From contig OZ244818.1 in NCBI GenBank assembly GCA_965220285.1, positions 1,612,001 through 1,676,000 of the forward strand: a stretch of 64,000 bases of DNA, written 5' to 3'. The stretch's first letter is position 1, and each line of letters begins with the position of its first letter. The notes under the pieces are model-generated. The model was not told where the DNA came from. It ran no database searches and worked only from the letters and a program-made list of their open reading frames with translations. This document shows positions 7,282 through 16,824 of the stretch, in pieces. Made by a program: the position numbers and the translations under genes. Source of the stretch: Bin5 sp009843665. Its GTDB lineage: Bacteria > Chloroflexota > Anaerolineae > Caldilineales > Caldilineaceae.

Positions 7282-9294
7282 CTAGTTCAAGATGTAGTTT
7301 TTGGCTCGCGGGTCGCTTTCCACCGCCCATTGCATCGTGTACAACTGGTGGTAGCGACCTTGTCGCGCCAGAAGCTCTTCGTGGCTGCCCTCTTCCAGGA
7401 CCTGCCCCTGATCGAGTACAACGATTTTGTCCGAATTGACAATCGTATTGAGCCTGTGGGCGATGACGAAGCTGGTACGCCCCTTGAGCAGCCGTTCCAA
7501 GCCGGCCTGGATCTGGCGTTCGGTCGTCGTGTCGATGGAACTGGTGGCCTCGTCCAAGATGAGAATGCGGGGGTCTGCCAAGAGGGCGCGTGCGAAAGAG
7601 ACGATCTGGCGCTGTCCGACGCTCAGGTTTACACCGTTTTCACCCACCTGGGTGTTGTAGCCGTCCGGCAGCTTGCGGATGAATTCATCGGCGCCAACTG
7701 CAACTGTGGCAGCCTCCACGTCGGCGTCGGTGGCATCCAACCGGCCATAGCGGATATTTTCGCGGATCGTGCCATCGAAGAGAAAAGTATCCTGCAGGAC
7801 AATGCCCAACTGCGCCCGCAGACTGGCCTGCGTTACATCACGAACGTCGTGGCCATCGATCAGGACGGCCCCGCCGGTCACGTCGAAGAAACGGGCGATG
7901 AGGCGAATGACCGTACTCTTGCCGGCGCCGGTCTCGCCGACAAGGGCTACTCGTTCGCCCGGCTCGGCACTGATGGTTACGCCTTGCAGAACGGGCTCGT
8001 CTTCCTTGTAGTTGAAGTGGACGTTGTCCAAGTCCACCCGGCCCGCGATTGGGGGCAGCGCGAAGGCCTGGGGCGCGTCTTTCAGATCCGGCTCGGTGTC
8101 GAGGAGGGCGAAGAGGCGTTCGCTCGCGGCCATCGCCGCCTGGAAGGTATAGTAGCGTCGCGACAGTTCACGTATTGGTTCGAAGAAGCGATCCACCCAG
8201 ATCACGAATGCCGCCAGAACGCCGGCGGTCAACTGGTCGCCCACAATGAGCCAGCCGCCGACACCGACCACTAGCGCAGTTGCGAACGAGCCGATAAAGT
8301 CGACCCCAGGGAAGAAGTAGGCAGCCAGCTGGGTGGTGCGGACATTGGCGTCAAAGTAGGAGCGGTTGAGATCTTCGAAATGGCGCGAGTTGGCCTGTTC
8401 GCGCGAGAAGCTCTTGGTCACGCGGATGCCGGTGATCGACTCGTTGAGAAAGCCGTTGATCAGCGACAGGCGTTGCCGCGCAGCGCGATATGCCTGGCGC
8501 ACATAGCGACGGAAATAGTTGGTGAGCACGATCATGGCCGGCATGACTGCAAAGGTCACCAATGCCAACTTCCAGTTCAGGAACAGCATCGCCAGGATAA
8601 TCCCTATGAGGATGAATGCCGACCGTGCCAGCCCGGTGATCGACCAGGTGACGAAATCCTGGAGCACGCCTACATCGCTGATCAGCCGGCTCATCAGGCG
8701 GCCAACGCTGTAGTCATTGAAGAAGCCCATCGACAGGGTATGCAGATGACGGAAGAGTTGACTGCGAATGTCGGTTACGATGCGGGTGCCGGCATAGGCC
8801 ATCACTGTGAGGCGGGCGCGGCTTGTAACCCACTCCAGCGCGATCGCGGCCAGGAAGAGAAATGTCCAGAAACGCAGTGTGTTCAAATTGCCGGCGCGGA
8901 TGCCTTCGTCAATGGCCCGCTGGATAATCCAAGGCGTTCCTACGCTCAAGACAGAAGTTGCGACGATAAGTAGGAGAGATATGAAGAACTCTCGCTTGTA
9001 GACGGCTACATATACCATCAGCCGCTTAACCAACCGGCTGTCGTAGGTCTTTTCCTGCGCCTCCTCTTCGTCCGGCAACAGGTCCTGAATTTTGCGCTCC
9101 CGGCGCAGCCTTTCCTGTTCAACGGACGACAGGCTGCTGTCCGGGATGACTCGGACCCCCTGTTCGCGGCCGAACACGTCTCGCTGACGCGGGAGTTTCT
9201 CGGTTACCATACCTGTCTCACTTTGTGGGGAGTAAGCGTGTCCATTCTCTCGGTAGGAGTGAGCAACGGTTCCATTGCCATTTGAGTTGCTCAT
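7282..9294 (-). CDS. ABC exporter half-transporter, subunit with canonical catalytic Glu
   Basis: Fused membrane and ATPase domains, about 670 residues. After a ~75-residue polar N-terminal extension come six membrane helices, then the nucleotide-binding domain: Walker A GETGAGKST, signature LSVGQRQ (degenerate against LSGGQ) and Walker B RILILDEATSS with the catalytic Glu. With the gene just upstream it forms the pattern of heterodimeric exporters such as TM287/288 and BmrC/D, in which one ATP site is degenerate. The start at 9294 has GGGAGAAA in front and lies one base after the partner's TGA, so translation is probably coupled. Substrate (drug, lipid or peptide) unknown. Confidence 0.93.
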   Translation of the reverse strand: MSNSNGNGTVAHSYRENGHAYSPQSETGMVTEKLPRQRDVFGREQGVRVIPDSSLSSVEQERLRRERKIQDLLPDEEEAQEKTYDSRLVKRLMVYVAVYKREFFISLLLIVATSVLSVGTPWIIQRAIDEGIRAGNLNTLRFWTFLFLAAIALEWVTSRARLTVMAYAGTRIVTDIRSQLFRHLHTLSMGFFNDYSVGRLMSRLISDVGVLQDFVTWSITGLARSAFILIGIILAMLFLNWKLALVTFAVMPAMIVLTNYFRRYVRQAYRAARQRLSLINGFLNESITGIRVTKSFSREQANSRHFEDLNRSYFDANVRTTQLAAYFFPGVDFIGSFATALVVGVGGWLIVGDQLTAGVLAAFVIWVDRFFEPIRELSRRYYTFQAAMAASERLFALLDTEPDLKDAPQAFALPPIAGRVDLDNVHFNYKEDEPVLQGVTISAEPGERVALVGETGAGKSTVIRLIARFFDVTGGAVLIDGHDVRDVTQASLRAQLGIVLQDTFLFDGTIRENIRYGRLDATDADVEAATVAVGADEFIRKLPDGYNTQVGENGVNLSVGQRQIVSFARALLADPRILILDEATSSIDTTTERQIQAGLERLLKGRTSFVIAHRLNTIVNSDKIVVLDQGQVLEEGSHEELLARQGRYHQLYTMQWAVESDPRAKNYILN

Positions 9295-9295
9295 C

Positions 9296-11176
9296 TCAGT
9301 TTCTCCCTTCTTCCACGGCGCCTGCAAGTACCTTTGGCTGGACATGGGAGCGGTCCGGGCTTTCATGTCCCGTCTCGGCATGTTCACGCAACTGTGCGTC
9401 CAGCGCTGCGAACTCCTCCTGGTCGCGCAGTTGCAAATCATAGATGCTGCGGTAGAACCCACCTGCGGCCAGCAGTTCATCGTGGCGGCCCCTTTCGACG
9501 ATGCGGCCGCCATCCAAGACGAAGATCTGGTCGGCGTTCTTCAAGGTAAGAAGCCGCTGGGCGATGATAAAGGTCGTGCGTCCTTTCATCAGAACGTTGA
9601 GCGCCTGCTGGATCAGATGCTCGGTCTCCGTGTCGACGCTGCTGGTGGAGTCGTCCAGTATCAGGATACGAGGTTCGTAGAGCAACGCACGTGCTATCGC
9701 CACCCTCTGTTTCTGCCCGCCGCTGAGGGTAACGCCTCGCTCGCCAACCACTGTTTCGTAGCCGGCGGGGAACTCCATAATGAAATCGTGCGCTCGCGCC
9801 GCTTTGGCTGCGGCGACAATTGCGTCAGGCGAAGCGGCCGGCATACCATAGGCGATATTCTCGGCGATTGTCACTCCGAACAGGAACGGGTCCTGGAGGA
9901 CGGTTCCGATATGCTGGCGCAGACTGTCCAATGTCAGGCTGCGCACGTCGTGTCCATCGATGCGGACGACGCCGCTAGCCGGGTCATAGAAGCGAGGGAT
10001 GAGATTGGTGATCGTGGATTTGCCGCTGCCGGTCGGCCCGATCAGAGCGACAGTCTGTCCCGCCTCCACCTCGAAGTCTATGTTATCGAGCGCCCGCGGC
10101 CCGCCCTCGTAGCCAAAGCTGACGCTCTCAAAGGTCACGGCCCCGAGCGCGTCTTGCAGAACGGTGGGGTTCTCTTGTTCCTCCACTTCATGGGGCGTGT
10201 CGATGATCTCAAACACACGAGTCGCGCTGGCCCCGGATGTGGCGGCCATGTTAACCAGAAAACCGAGTCGTTGTACGGGGCCGTTGAGCATCATGACATA
10301 GGCCAGCATTGCGAAAAGCGAACCAACCGTTATCGTGCCCTCGATCGCCAGCGGGCCGCCTATGAAGAGGAGCAAAACGTTGCTGCTCAGGAGGATGAAG
10401 GTAAACGTTGGCCAGTTGTTGGCCCAGATCTTGATGATGCCGAAACGTTTGGCGAACCAGTCCTCGTTGGCGGCGTTAAACTTTCGCAGTTCGTCCGTTT
10501 CGCGGGCAAACGCCTTCACCACCTGGATACCGGTCATGCTCTCCTGCATGGTGGAGGAGAGCTGGCCCATCTGCTCCTGAACACGCTTGAAGCGAGGCCG
10601 GATAACCATGCCGAACCGCAGTGTCAGCACCAGCAAAAGGGAAAGCGGCATCAGCGCGTACAGTGCGAGGCTGAAACTCTCCAGCACCATAGCGACGATG
10701 ACGCCACCAAGAAGAAGGAGTGACGCCGTCAGATCCATCAGGCCCTGGCCGGCAAAGCGCTCCGTTTCGGTGATGTCGCTGGTTGCCCGGCTCATCAGGT
10801 CGCCGGTTTGCGAGCGGTCGTGGAAGGCAAAGGGGAGCTTCTGGGCCGCGTTAAAGAATTTATTGCGCAGGTCGTAAGCCACGCGATGGGTGAGCCATTC
10901 ACCGTAATAGCGCTGACCGTAGGCGGCGACGCCGCGCACGACCGCGATGCCGAAGATCCATCCGGCCGCGGTGAAGAGGGCACCAGCGCGCTGACCCTCG
11001 ATGCCCTGGTCAATGGCGTCTTTCAGGACCTGCGGAATGTACAGATTGAGCAGCGAAGCAAAGAGTACCGAAAAGTATGCAAAGGCCGCCTGCTTCCAGT
11101 AGGGTCGCAGAAAGCCGATGAGCCGCCGGTAGACGTCTGCGCGGGCCTTGGGTTGTTGGGGAGATTCCATCTTCAT
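9296..11176 (-). CDS. ABC exporter half-transporter, subunit with degenerate catalytic site
   Basis: 626-residue partner of the exporter subunit encoded next to it. Six membrane helices (residues ~30-320) precede the ATPase domain: Walker A GPTGSGKST and a canonical LSGGQKQR signature, but Walker B reads LILDDSTSS, with Asp in place of the catalytic Glu. Its canonical signature completes the partner's competent site, while its own Walker B makes the second site weak. This is the arrangement of heterodimeric type IV exporters. The gene is first in a two-gene operon with a good promoter upstream. Start could also be 11170. Confidence 0.93.
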   Translation of the reverse strand: MKMESPQQPKARADVYRRLIGFLRPYWKQAAFAYFSVLFASLLNLYIPQVLKDAIDQGIEGQRAGALFTAAGWIFGIAVVRGVAAYGQRYYGEWLTHRVAYDLRNKFFNAAQKLPFAFHDRSQTGDLMSRATSDITETERFAGQGLMDLTASLLLLGGVIVAMVLESFSLALYALMPLSLLLVLTLRFGMVIRPRFKRVQEQMGQLSSTMQESMTGIQVVKAFARETDELRKFNAANEDWFAKRFGIIKIWANNWPTFTFILLSSNVLLLFIGGPLAIEGTITVGSLFAMLAYVMMLNGPVQRLGFLVNMAATSGASATRVFEIIDTPHEVEEQENPTVLQDALGAVTFESVSFGYEGGPRALDNIDFEVEAGQTVALIGPTGSGKSTITNLIPRFYDPASGVVRIDGHDVRSLTLDSLRQHIGTVLQDPFLFGVTIAENIAYGMPAASPDAIVAAAKAARAHDFIMEFPAGYETVVGERGVTLSGGQKQRVAIARALLYEPRILILDDSTSSVDTETEHLIQQALNVLMKGRTTFIIAQRLLTLKNADQIFVLDGGRIVERGRHDELLAAGGFYRSIYDLQLRDQEEFAALDAQLREHAETGHESPDRSHVQPKVLAGAVEEGRN

Positions 11177-11241
11177 TTCTCTGTTTTACCAGCTCTTTCA
11201 GGACAGACAATGTCTAAACCGCTACAGTTAACCAATAGTAT

Positions 11242-11270
11242 ATTTTATCAGATAACGGCGTGGTTGTAAA
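11242..11270 (-). promoter_or_regulatory. Sigma-70-type promoter of the ABC exporter operon
   Basis: On the minus strand TTTACA (11270-11265), a 17-base spacer, then TAAAAT (11247-11242). Predicted start of transcription is near 11235, about 60 bases before the exporter start codon. No operator-like repeat was noticed at it. Confidence 0.6.
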
Positions 11271-11602
11271 CCCATTTGGGTCCTGTTTCCAGTACAGAAA
11301 ACCTGATTCGGTCTTTAAGCGTATGGGCTGCGTATGGAATTCGCACGGTGGGCGCGTCAGAACCAAAATGTGCCGTCTGTCAGAAGTCAGGACGAGGGAT
11401 GCTGAGACGGCAGGAATGTGGGGTATACTATGCAGGGGAACGAACTGCACGCATGATGAAATGAAGGTCCGCGAAAATAGACAGCGGTGAAGTCGTGTAA
11501 TGGTCGAACCAACTTCACGCCGTTAAGCTTGCCAACTTTTCAACAACGCAATTGCGCCTTTTCCCGGACGACAGTGAAGTTAACCATTTGATGGGAGGAA
11601 CT
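11271..11602. other. Gene-free stretch between divergent operons
   Basis: Lies between the exporter promoter (minus) and the Gfo/Idh/MocA gene (plus). Short open frames on both strands lack ribosome binding sites and family resemblance. A TATACT occurs near 11425 without a matching -35. I see nothing else in it. Confidence 0.5.
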
Positions 11603-12697
11603 ATGGCCTATAAAGTCGCCATCATCGGACACACCGGACGCGGGAACTATGGACACTATGTCGACGAGGCCTTTGTGGGCGTAGAGGGCGCCGAAATCGT
11701 AGCACTGGCTGACCCGGACGACACGGGCAGACAGCAGGCGATCGAGCGTACGGGCGCGGCCAAGGGGTATGCAGACTACCGGGAGATGCTGGCAGAAGAA
11801 CGCCCTGACATTACCGTGATCGCCACGCGTGAGATCGGCGACCACTATGAACTGGCGATGGCGGCTGCGGCCGCCGATACGCATATCTACATCGAGAAAC
11901 CGATTGCGGCCTCGCCGGCCCAAGTCGATGAGATGATGGCGGTCTGCGAGAGGAACGACAAACTGCTCATTGTCGCCTGCCCCTGGCGCGGCCATCCTCC
12001 CATCCAAGGTGTGGCCATACCCCTCATCAAGGGCGGGAAGATCGGCGAACCCCGCCTCGCCCGCATCCACGGCATGAACGGTCATGAAGGGGGCAACCAG
12101 CTGTTCCTCGACCTGTACCCGCACTTCTTTGATTTTTTGTGGCAGGTCTGGGGGCAGCCGCTCTGGTGTCACGCCCACATCACACAGGACGGACGCGACG
12201 CTACACCCGACGATCTCATGCAGGGCGCGGAGGGGATGGGCCTTGTGGCCGGAAATGGCATACGAGCATATTACGTCTTTAATGACGGTTTCGCCGCCGA
12301 CTTCGAGTCGTACGAAGGCGATCACAAGGAGCGCCCCTATCGCATCGACATTCACGGCACAACAGGAACGCTCTCGCTGCCAGGCCCGATGAGCAACCAG
12401 CCCGATATCTATTACCACCCGCTGGTGAGTCCGGGACTTTTCGATGACGACCGCTGGGAGGTGATCCCTTCTGAACCGCCGCCGGACGATTACAAGTGGG
12501 TCAAGGCGCACCACCGTATGGCCCGCTCGATGCTCGACATGCTCGATGGCCGCGAGCCGGAGTTTCCATTGCTCGACGGGCGCACCGCCCGCCGCCATCT
12601 GGAATGGGCGATGGCTGCGCACGCTTCGCATATCGCCGGCGCGCGTGTCGCCCTGCCGTTTACCGACCCGCACAATCCGTTTGACTCCTGGCGCTGA
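11603..12697 (+). CDS. Gfo/Idh/MocA family oxidoreductase
   Basis: 364-residue NAD(P)-dependent sugar or sugar-alcohol oxidoreductase-like protein. The N-terminal Rossmann start (YKVAIIGHTGRGNYG) is followed by VALADPDD, then the EKPIAASPAQVDEM motif, where EKP carries the usual catalytic Lys, and a C-terminal alpha/beta substrate domain (residues ~130-340). The usual GxGxxG is shifted (GHTGRGNYG), which is common in this superfamily. Start 11603 follows GGGAGGAACT. It precedes a PhyH oxygenase by 78 bases and the two probably form an operon acting on the same sugar or polyol. Substrate unknown. Confidence 0.88.
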   Translation: MAYKVAIIGHTGRGNYGHYVDEAFVGVEGAEIVALADPDDTGRQQAIERTGAAKGYADYREMLAEERPDITVIATREIGDHYELAMAAAAADTHIYIEKPIAASPAQVDEMMAVCERNDKLLIVACPWRGHPPIQGVAIPLIKGGKIGEPRLARIHGMNGHEGGNQLFLDLYPHFFDFLWQVWGQPLWCHAHITQDGRDATPDDLMQGAEGMGLVAGNGIRAYYVFNDGFAADFESYEGDHKERPYRIDIHGTTGTLSLPGPMSNQPDIYYHPLVSPGLFDDDRWEVIPSEPPPDDYKWVKAHHRMARSMLDMLDGREPEFPLLDGRTARRHLEWAMAAHASHIAGARVALPFTDPHNPFDSWR

Positions 12698-12775
12698 CGC
12701 GACGGTTCGGCGGCAGGGGAGGAAGATACAGTTTCATACGCCCTTCTGGAAGCGGGTATCACAGGAGAGAATCCC

Positions 12776-13792
12776 ATGCAACCATTTCTAGATTCAACCG
12801 ATTATTTGCACGATGGCGCCGAACTGGGCAGACGGATGGAACGGGACGGCTACCTGTTTATCCGCGGTCTGCTTCCTGCCGGGGTAGTTGAAGATTTACG
12901 CATGCAGATCCTTGAGATCGCAAGCGCTGCCGGTTGGGTACTGCCCGGCAGGCCGCTGGGAGACGCGGTCGCCGACCTGAACGGTTTCTGTGTTGAACCG
13001 GAGCCGGAATACATGCAGAAGTATCATGCCATGTATAAGTTGCCGGCGTTCCACGCCATTCAGCATCACTCCAACTTGATGGGCCTGTTTGAACGCATGT
13101 TCGAAGAGCGGGTATTGCCCCATCCTCGCATCATCGGTCGCACGATATTCCCCCAGCGCGAAGCCTTCACCACGCCGCCGCACCAGGACTTCATCCCGAT
13201 TCAGGGTACTGCTGACACATATACAGCCTGGATCCCGCTGGGCGATCTGCCTAATGAACTGGGGGGACTGCAGGTGGCGGCCGGGTCGCATCGACGCGGC
13301 GTCTACGACTTCCAGCCGGCGATGGGGGCTGGGGGGTTGGAGGTAATCGACCCGCTCGAGGGCACCTGGGCATACAGCCCGTTCCAGCAAGGGGATGTGC
13401 TCGTTTTCCACAGCATGACGGTCCACAAGGGGCTGCCGAACAGTTCTGACCGGTTGCGCATGTCGATGGACGCCCGCTACCAGAAGGCCAGCGAACCGAT
13501 TGCGCCCGGCAGTCTGCAACCACACAGCCAGCCGAGCACATGGGAGGAGGTCTACGCGGACTGGCCCGACCTGGACTTGAAGTACTACTGGCGGAAATGG
13601 GATCTGGAAGTGCGGGAATATGACAACAGCTACCACGACAAGCGCGACGAGATGGCGATCAAGATGGCCAAAGAGGGGGATACGCGGGCCATCTCGACGC
13701 TCCAGCGTATCATCGCTCGCAATGAGGACGCGGACAGGCGGCGGGAAGCTGAGGAGTTGCTGGCGGCGCTGCAGGCGCCTGCGGACGCGTAG
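12776..13792 (+). CDS. Phytanoyl-CoA dioxygenase (PhyH) family protein
   Basis: 338-residue Fe(II)/2-oxoglutarate-dependent oxygenase. The iron triad is visible: H136 and D138 in TPPHQDF and H217 in TVHKGLPN, with Arg226/228 placed for 2-oxoglutarate. The LPAGVVEDLRMQILE N-terminal helix is typical. A related protein is encoded at 48575-49483, in a sugar-use cluster. The gene follows an oxidoreductase, which suggests hydroxylation of a sugar- or polyol-derived substrate rather than phytanoyl-CoA. AGGAGA sits before the ATG. Confidence 0.88.
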   Translation: MQPFLDSTDYLHDGAELGRRMERDGYLFIRGLLPAGVVEDLRMQILEIASAAGWVLPGRPLGDAVADLNGFCVEPEPEYMQKYHAMYKLPAFHAIQHHSNLMGLFERMFEERVLPHPRIIGRTIFPQREAFTTPPHQDFIPIQGTADTYTAWIPLGDLPNELGGLQVAAGSHRRGVYDFQPAMGAGGLEVIDPLEGTWAYSPFQQGDVLVFHSMTVHKGLPNSSDRLRMSMDARYQKASEPIAPGSLQPHSQPSTWEEVYADWPDLDLKYYWRKWDLEVREYDNSYHDKRDEMAIKMAKEGDTRAISTLQRIIARNEDADRRREAEELLAALQAPADA

Positions 13793-14142
13793 GGCCACGG
13801 GGCTAAAGGGAACAGGGGAAGGGGAAGTCCCAAGCTGCCGGCTCGAGATTTGATAAGAATCTGAAAGCTTGCGCGGGACGAAGTTTTATGGACGGTGGCC
13901 GAACTGTCGGGCGGCCCCAATGAGAGGCTGGAAAAGCGATTGAACGATGGCGATTGTATGTGCCGTTCGCTTGCCTGAATCAGAATTGGAGGAAGACGAC
14001 ACCAGGGGAGAATGTGGCCGGGAAATCTGCTTTGATTTGGTTGTGAATGGCCGAGAGCACGGAAGTGGATGCCACCCCGCCCAACTGCCGACAGCCCAAT
14101 TTGCCCTTTAATTTCAACATGCGTTATACTTTTGTACACTTT
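13793..14142. other. Non-coding gap before tRNA-Pro
   Basis: 350 bases with no convincing gene. The minus-strand open frame crossing this gap and the tRNA contains a GFEPPTSSSRTKRATELR string, which is an artefact of translating the antisense of tRNA-Pro. The only signal seen is the tRNA promoter at its end. Confidence 0.6.
14101..14130 (+). promoter_or_regulatory. Promoter of tRNA-Pro
   Basis: TTGCCC (14101-14106), an 18-base spacer, then TATACT (14125-14130), 12 bases before the mature tRNA 5' end. Position and spacing fit a tRNA promoter. Confidence 0.6.
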
Positions 14143-14217
<75 letters not shown>

Positions 14218-14416
14218 TTTTTCGCAGTATGGTCGAGCCGTCACATTACCGTCTGCCCCCGGTGGTCCGGCTAGTCTGCCAATTTATGTACGTCTTGTAA
14301 CTTGCCGTCGGGAACAGGTTTATTCTACGACGGCATTTTTCATCCCGCGGTGATTATTGAGGACGAAAGCGGCAGAGACGCTGCTTTGAAGGGCACAGAG
14401 AAGCCCACAAACAGAG

Positions 14417-16054
14417 ATGGATAGCCGGGTCAACTCCTGTTCCTCATTGACCGAGCGCGATATCGCGCTGCTATATCGGATAGAAGCCGGTCTGGCCATT
14501 ATGGCCGACGTCAGCCGTTCTGACGTAATGCTCTGCTGTTTGATGGATCCTCAGGAAGAATCCCCCTCGCACATTGAGTTCATTGAGTCGCCTACGATGC
14601 AACGCGTCCCAGTTGGTCAGATCCTGGTTGGCCAGCACGCTGCGCCCCATTCGCTTTCATCTATTTACCAGGATGACATGACCGGGCGCACTTACACATT
14701 TACTGCCCAGCCAACGGTTCATCGGGCCCTGATGGAAGACCGCAGAGACAGGATGGCAGAGAGCAAGATTCCCCCTGAACGCACGAGCAGCGGCGCCCCG
14801 GTAATCCAGCAGGTGTACACCGTGCACAACGCTGTCAATCAGGCGATTGCGGCTCTGCTCATCGAGACTAATCTGATTGAGTATGAGCGGCACCGGCGGC
14901 GCGAGCGGCCATTCCGCAATGCCGTACGCTGGCTGCAAAGAATGGCAGTGCAAGGTGAGATCGAGACGGCCGAAATCTCAGGCGGGTTCGGCAGCCTGGA
15001 CGGAGTCTACCTGGTAGATGAGCATTTCTGCATCAGCTACATGAGCGGCATCGCCATGAATCTGTTTCGTTCAATCGGTCTTGTGGCGGACATGCGGCGC
15101 GCACCAGTATCTGATCTGGAGGATGCGGACGAAGAGATTGTGAGCCAGGCGATGCAGGCCAACTGCTGTGTGCAGACGCGCCACGAGAGCGAAGACGGTC
15201 GCGTGTGGGTACGCACTGCAATCCCGCTGCGTGCGCCACGCGGCGCTCTCTACCAGATGCAGCGAAGAGTGCGCCGCCAGCTGCCGTGGACGAATCCGGT
15301 GACGACGGAGGACGCGCCGCAGGTCGATGGCGTATTGGTGCTGGTGCACAATGCCACGGAGACGGTGCAGCGCGAGCGCGAGCTGAAGGTCAAATCGGCG
15401 ATGATTCAGGAAGTGCATCACCGGGTAAAGAATAATTTGCAGACGATTGCCGCCATGTTGCGCATTCAGAGCCGGCGATACCAGGACGGAGAAGGCAAGC
15501 AACAGCTGACCGACGCAGTCAACCGCATCCTGAGTATGTCGGTGATTCACGAATACTTGAGCCAGGATGAACACCGCCCGATCAACATCCGCGACGTATG
15601 CCAGCGCATCCTGGGACAGACCCAACAGGTTACGGTCAATCCAGGACAGAAGGTAGAGATTTCATTGGAGGGGCCGAATATCCGCCTTCCAGCCAGCCAG
15701 GCCACAGCCTCTGCGCTCGTTGTCAACGAACTGCTGATGAACGCGATGGAACATGGTCTGCGGGACCGTAACAGAGGGGAAATCCGCATTGTGCTCGAAG
15801 ACCTGGGGGATGAGGTACGCATTTCGTTGCTGGACAACGGGTTAGGGCTGCCTTCCGACTTCGACCCGGACGGGAGCCACAGTTTGGGGTTGCAGATTGT
15901 TTATACGCTTGTCACTGATGACTTGAAGGGCAATTTGCTTTTTGAACAGGTAACCGGCGACGACACTGGCGCTGCCGATGGCGGGCAAGGCGGCACCCGC
16001 GCAATTGTTACTTTTCCAAAACGTTCGATCAACATAGAATCTGTCGTAGCCTAA
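14417..16054 (+). CDS. HisKA_2-type sensor histidine kinase (PdtaS-like)
   Basis: 545-residue soluble sensor kinase. Residues ~15-150 form an N-terminal GAF-like histidine-kinase sensor region, 190-320 a PAS-like region (GVYLVDEHFCISYMS), then the HisKA_2 dimerisation helix IQEVHHRVKNNLQT (phospho-acceptor His334 or 335) and an HATPase_c domain with NELLMNAMEHG (N box), DNGLGLP and HSLGLQIV. No membrane segments, so the signal is cytoplasmic. This layout is that of PdtaS, whose partner PdtaR carries an ANTAR domain, and an ANTAR response regulator follows 128 bases downstream. It probably controls antitermination of unknown targets. Confidence 0.92.
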   Translation: MDSRVNSCSSLTERDIALLYRIEAGLAIMADVSRSDVMLCCLMDPQEESPSHIEFIESPTMQRVPVGQILVGQHAAPHSLSSIYQDDMTGRTYTFTAQPTVHRALMEDRRDRMAESKIPPERTSSGAPVIQQVYTVHNAVNQAIAALLIETNLIEYERHRRRERPFRNAVRWLQRMAVQGEIETAEISGGFGSLDGVYLVDEHFCISYMSGIAMNLFRSIGLVADMRRAPVSDLEDADEEIVSQAMQANCCVQTRHESEDGRVWVRTAIPLRAPRGALYQMQRRVRRQLPWTNPVTTEDAPQVDGVLVLVHNATETVQRERELKVKSAMIQEVHHRVKNNLQTIAAMLRIQSRRYQDGEGKQQLTDAVNRILSMSVIHEYLSQDEHRPINIRDVCQRILGQTQQVTVNPGQKVEISLEGPNIRLPASQATASALVVNELLMNAMEHGLRDRNRGEIRIVLEDLGDEVRISLLDNGLGLPSDFDPDGSHSLGLQIVYTLVTDDLKGNLLFEQVTGDDTGAADGGQGGTRAIVTFPKRSINIESVVA

Positions 16055-16182
16055 CTGATGCGACCGGTGAACAGAGACCAGCAAAGGCACCAACCATCGA
16101 ATATGATCCTCTAGACGCCGGCACTGTCGCCAGCCACCGACTCCGGATTCTTCGCATTTGGCGACCGGGAAAGGGATAAACC

Positions 16183-16764
16183 GTGGAGCGTACGCGCATA
16201 ATCATTGCCGATGATGAATCCCTCATTCGGATGGACCTGCGGGAGATGCTCACCAACCTGGGTTACCTGGTTGTAGGCGAAGCCGGTGACGGCCAGAGCG
16301 CCATCAACCTGAGTTGGGAATTGCGGCCGGATATCGTGATCATGGATATCAAGATGCCGGACGTGGATGGCATTGAGGCCGCCCGGGTCCTGACGGAGGA
16401 GCGCTTGGCCCCGGTACTGCTTTTGAGTGCGTACAGCCAGCAGGAATTGGTTCAGCGCGCCAAGGAGGCCGGTGTAGCGAGCTATCTGGTCAAGCCGTTC
16501 CGCGAAAACGATCTGACCCCTGCGATCGAGGTGGCCCTGGCGCGTTTCGGTGAGTTTCGAACTTTGGAAAATGAGATCGATGACCTGAAGGAGACGCTGG
16601 AGACCAGAAAGGCGGTTGAGCGGGCGAAAGGCATCCTGATGCAGCTGCAGAACATGAATGAAGCCGAAGCCTTTCGGCGGATTCAGAAGATGAGTATGAA
16701 CAACCGCAAGCCTATGAAGGCTGTGGCCGAAGCGATCATTCTTGCCCATCAGGCCGGTGAATAG
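16183..16764 (+). CDS. Response regulator with ANTAR RNA-binding output domain (PdtaR-like)
   Basis: 193-residue regulator. The receiver domain (residues 1-120) has the acidic pair DD at 10-11, phospho-acceptor Asp55 in IVIMDIKMPD, and Lys104 in YLVKPF. A coiled linker leads to the ANTAR domain (~130-190: KAVERAKGILMQ, MNEAEAFRRIQKMSM), which binds two-hairpin RNA motifs to prevent termination. It starts at GTG 16183 after AAAGGGA. Its partner is the HisKA_2 kinase directly upstream. Confidence 0.94.
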   Translation: MERTRIIIADDESLIRMDLREMLTNLGYLVVGEAGDGQSAINLSWELRPDIVIMDIKMPDVDGIEAARVLTEERLAPVLLLSAYSQQELVQRAKEAGVASYLVKPFRENDLTPAIEVALARFGEFRTLENEIDDLKETLETRKAVERAKGILMQLQNMNEAEAFRRIQKMSMNNRKPMKAVAEAIILAHQAGE

Positions 16765-16824
16765 CCTGAAACCAGTGGCCGGGGCCCATCCTTGGTGTGA
16801 ACGGTCACGAGCGACCGCCGTACT

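Noticed and set aside
7273..8274. 333-codon plus-strand open frame
   Set aside because: Lies wholly opposite the ABC exporter gene, whose motifs are intact; a shadow frame in GC-rich DNA.
9275..10723. 482-codon plus-strand open frame
   Set aside because: Antisense of the second exporter subunit with intact Walker motifs; no family resemblance.
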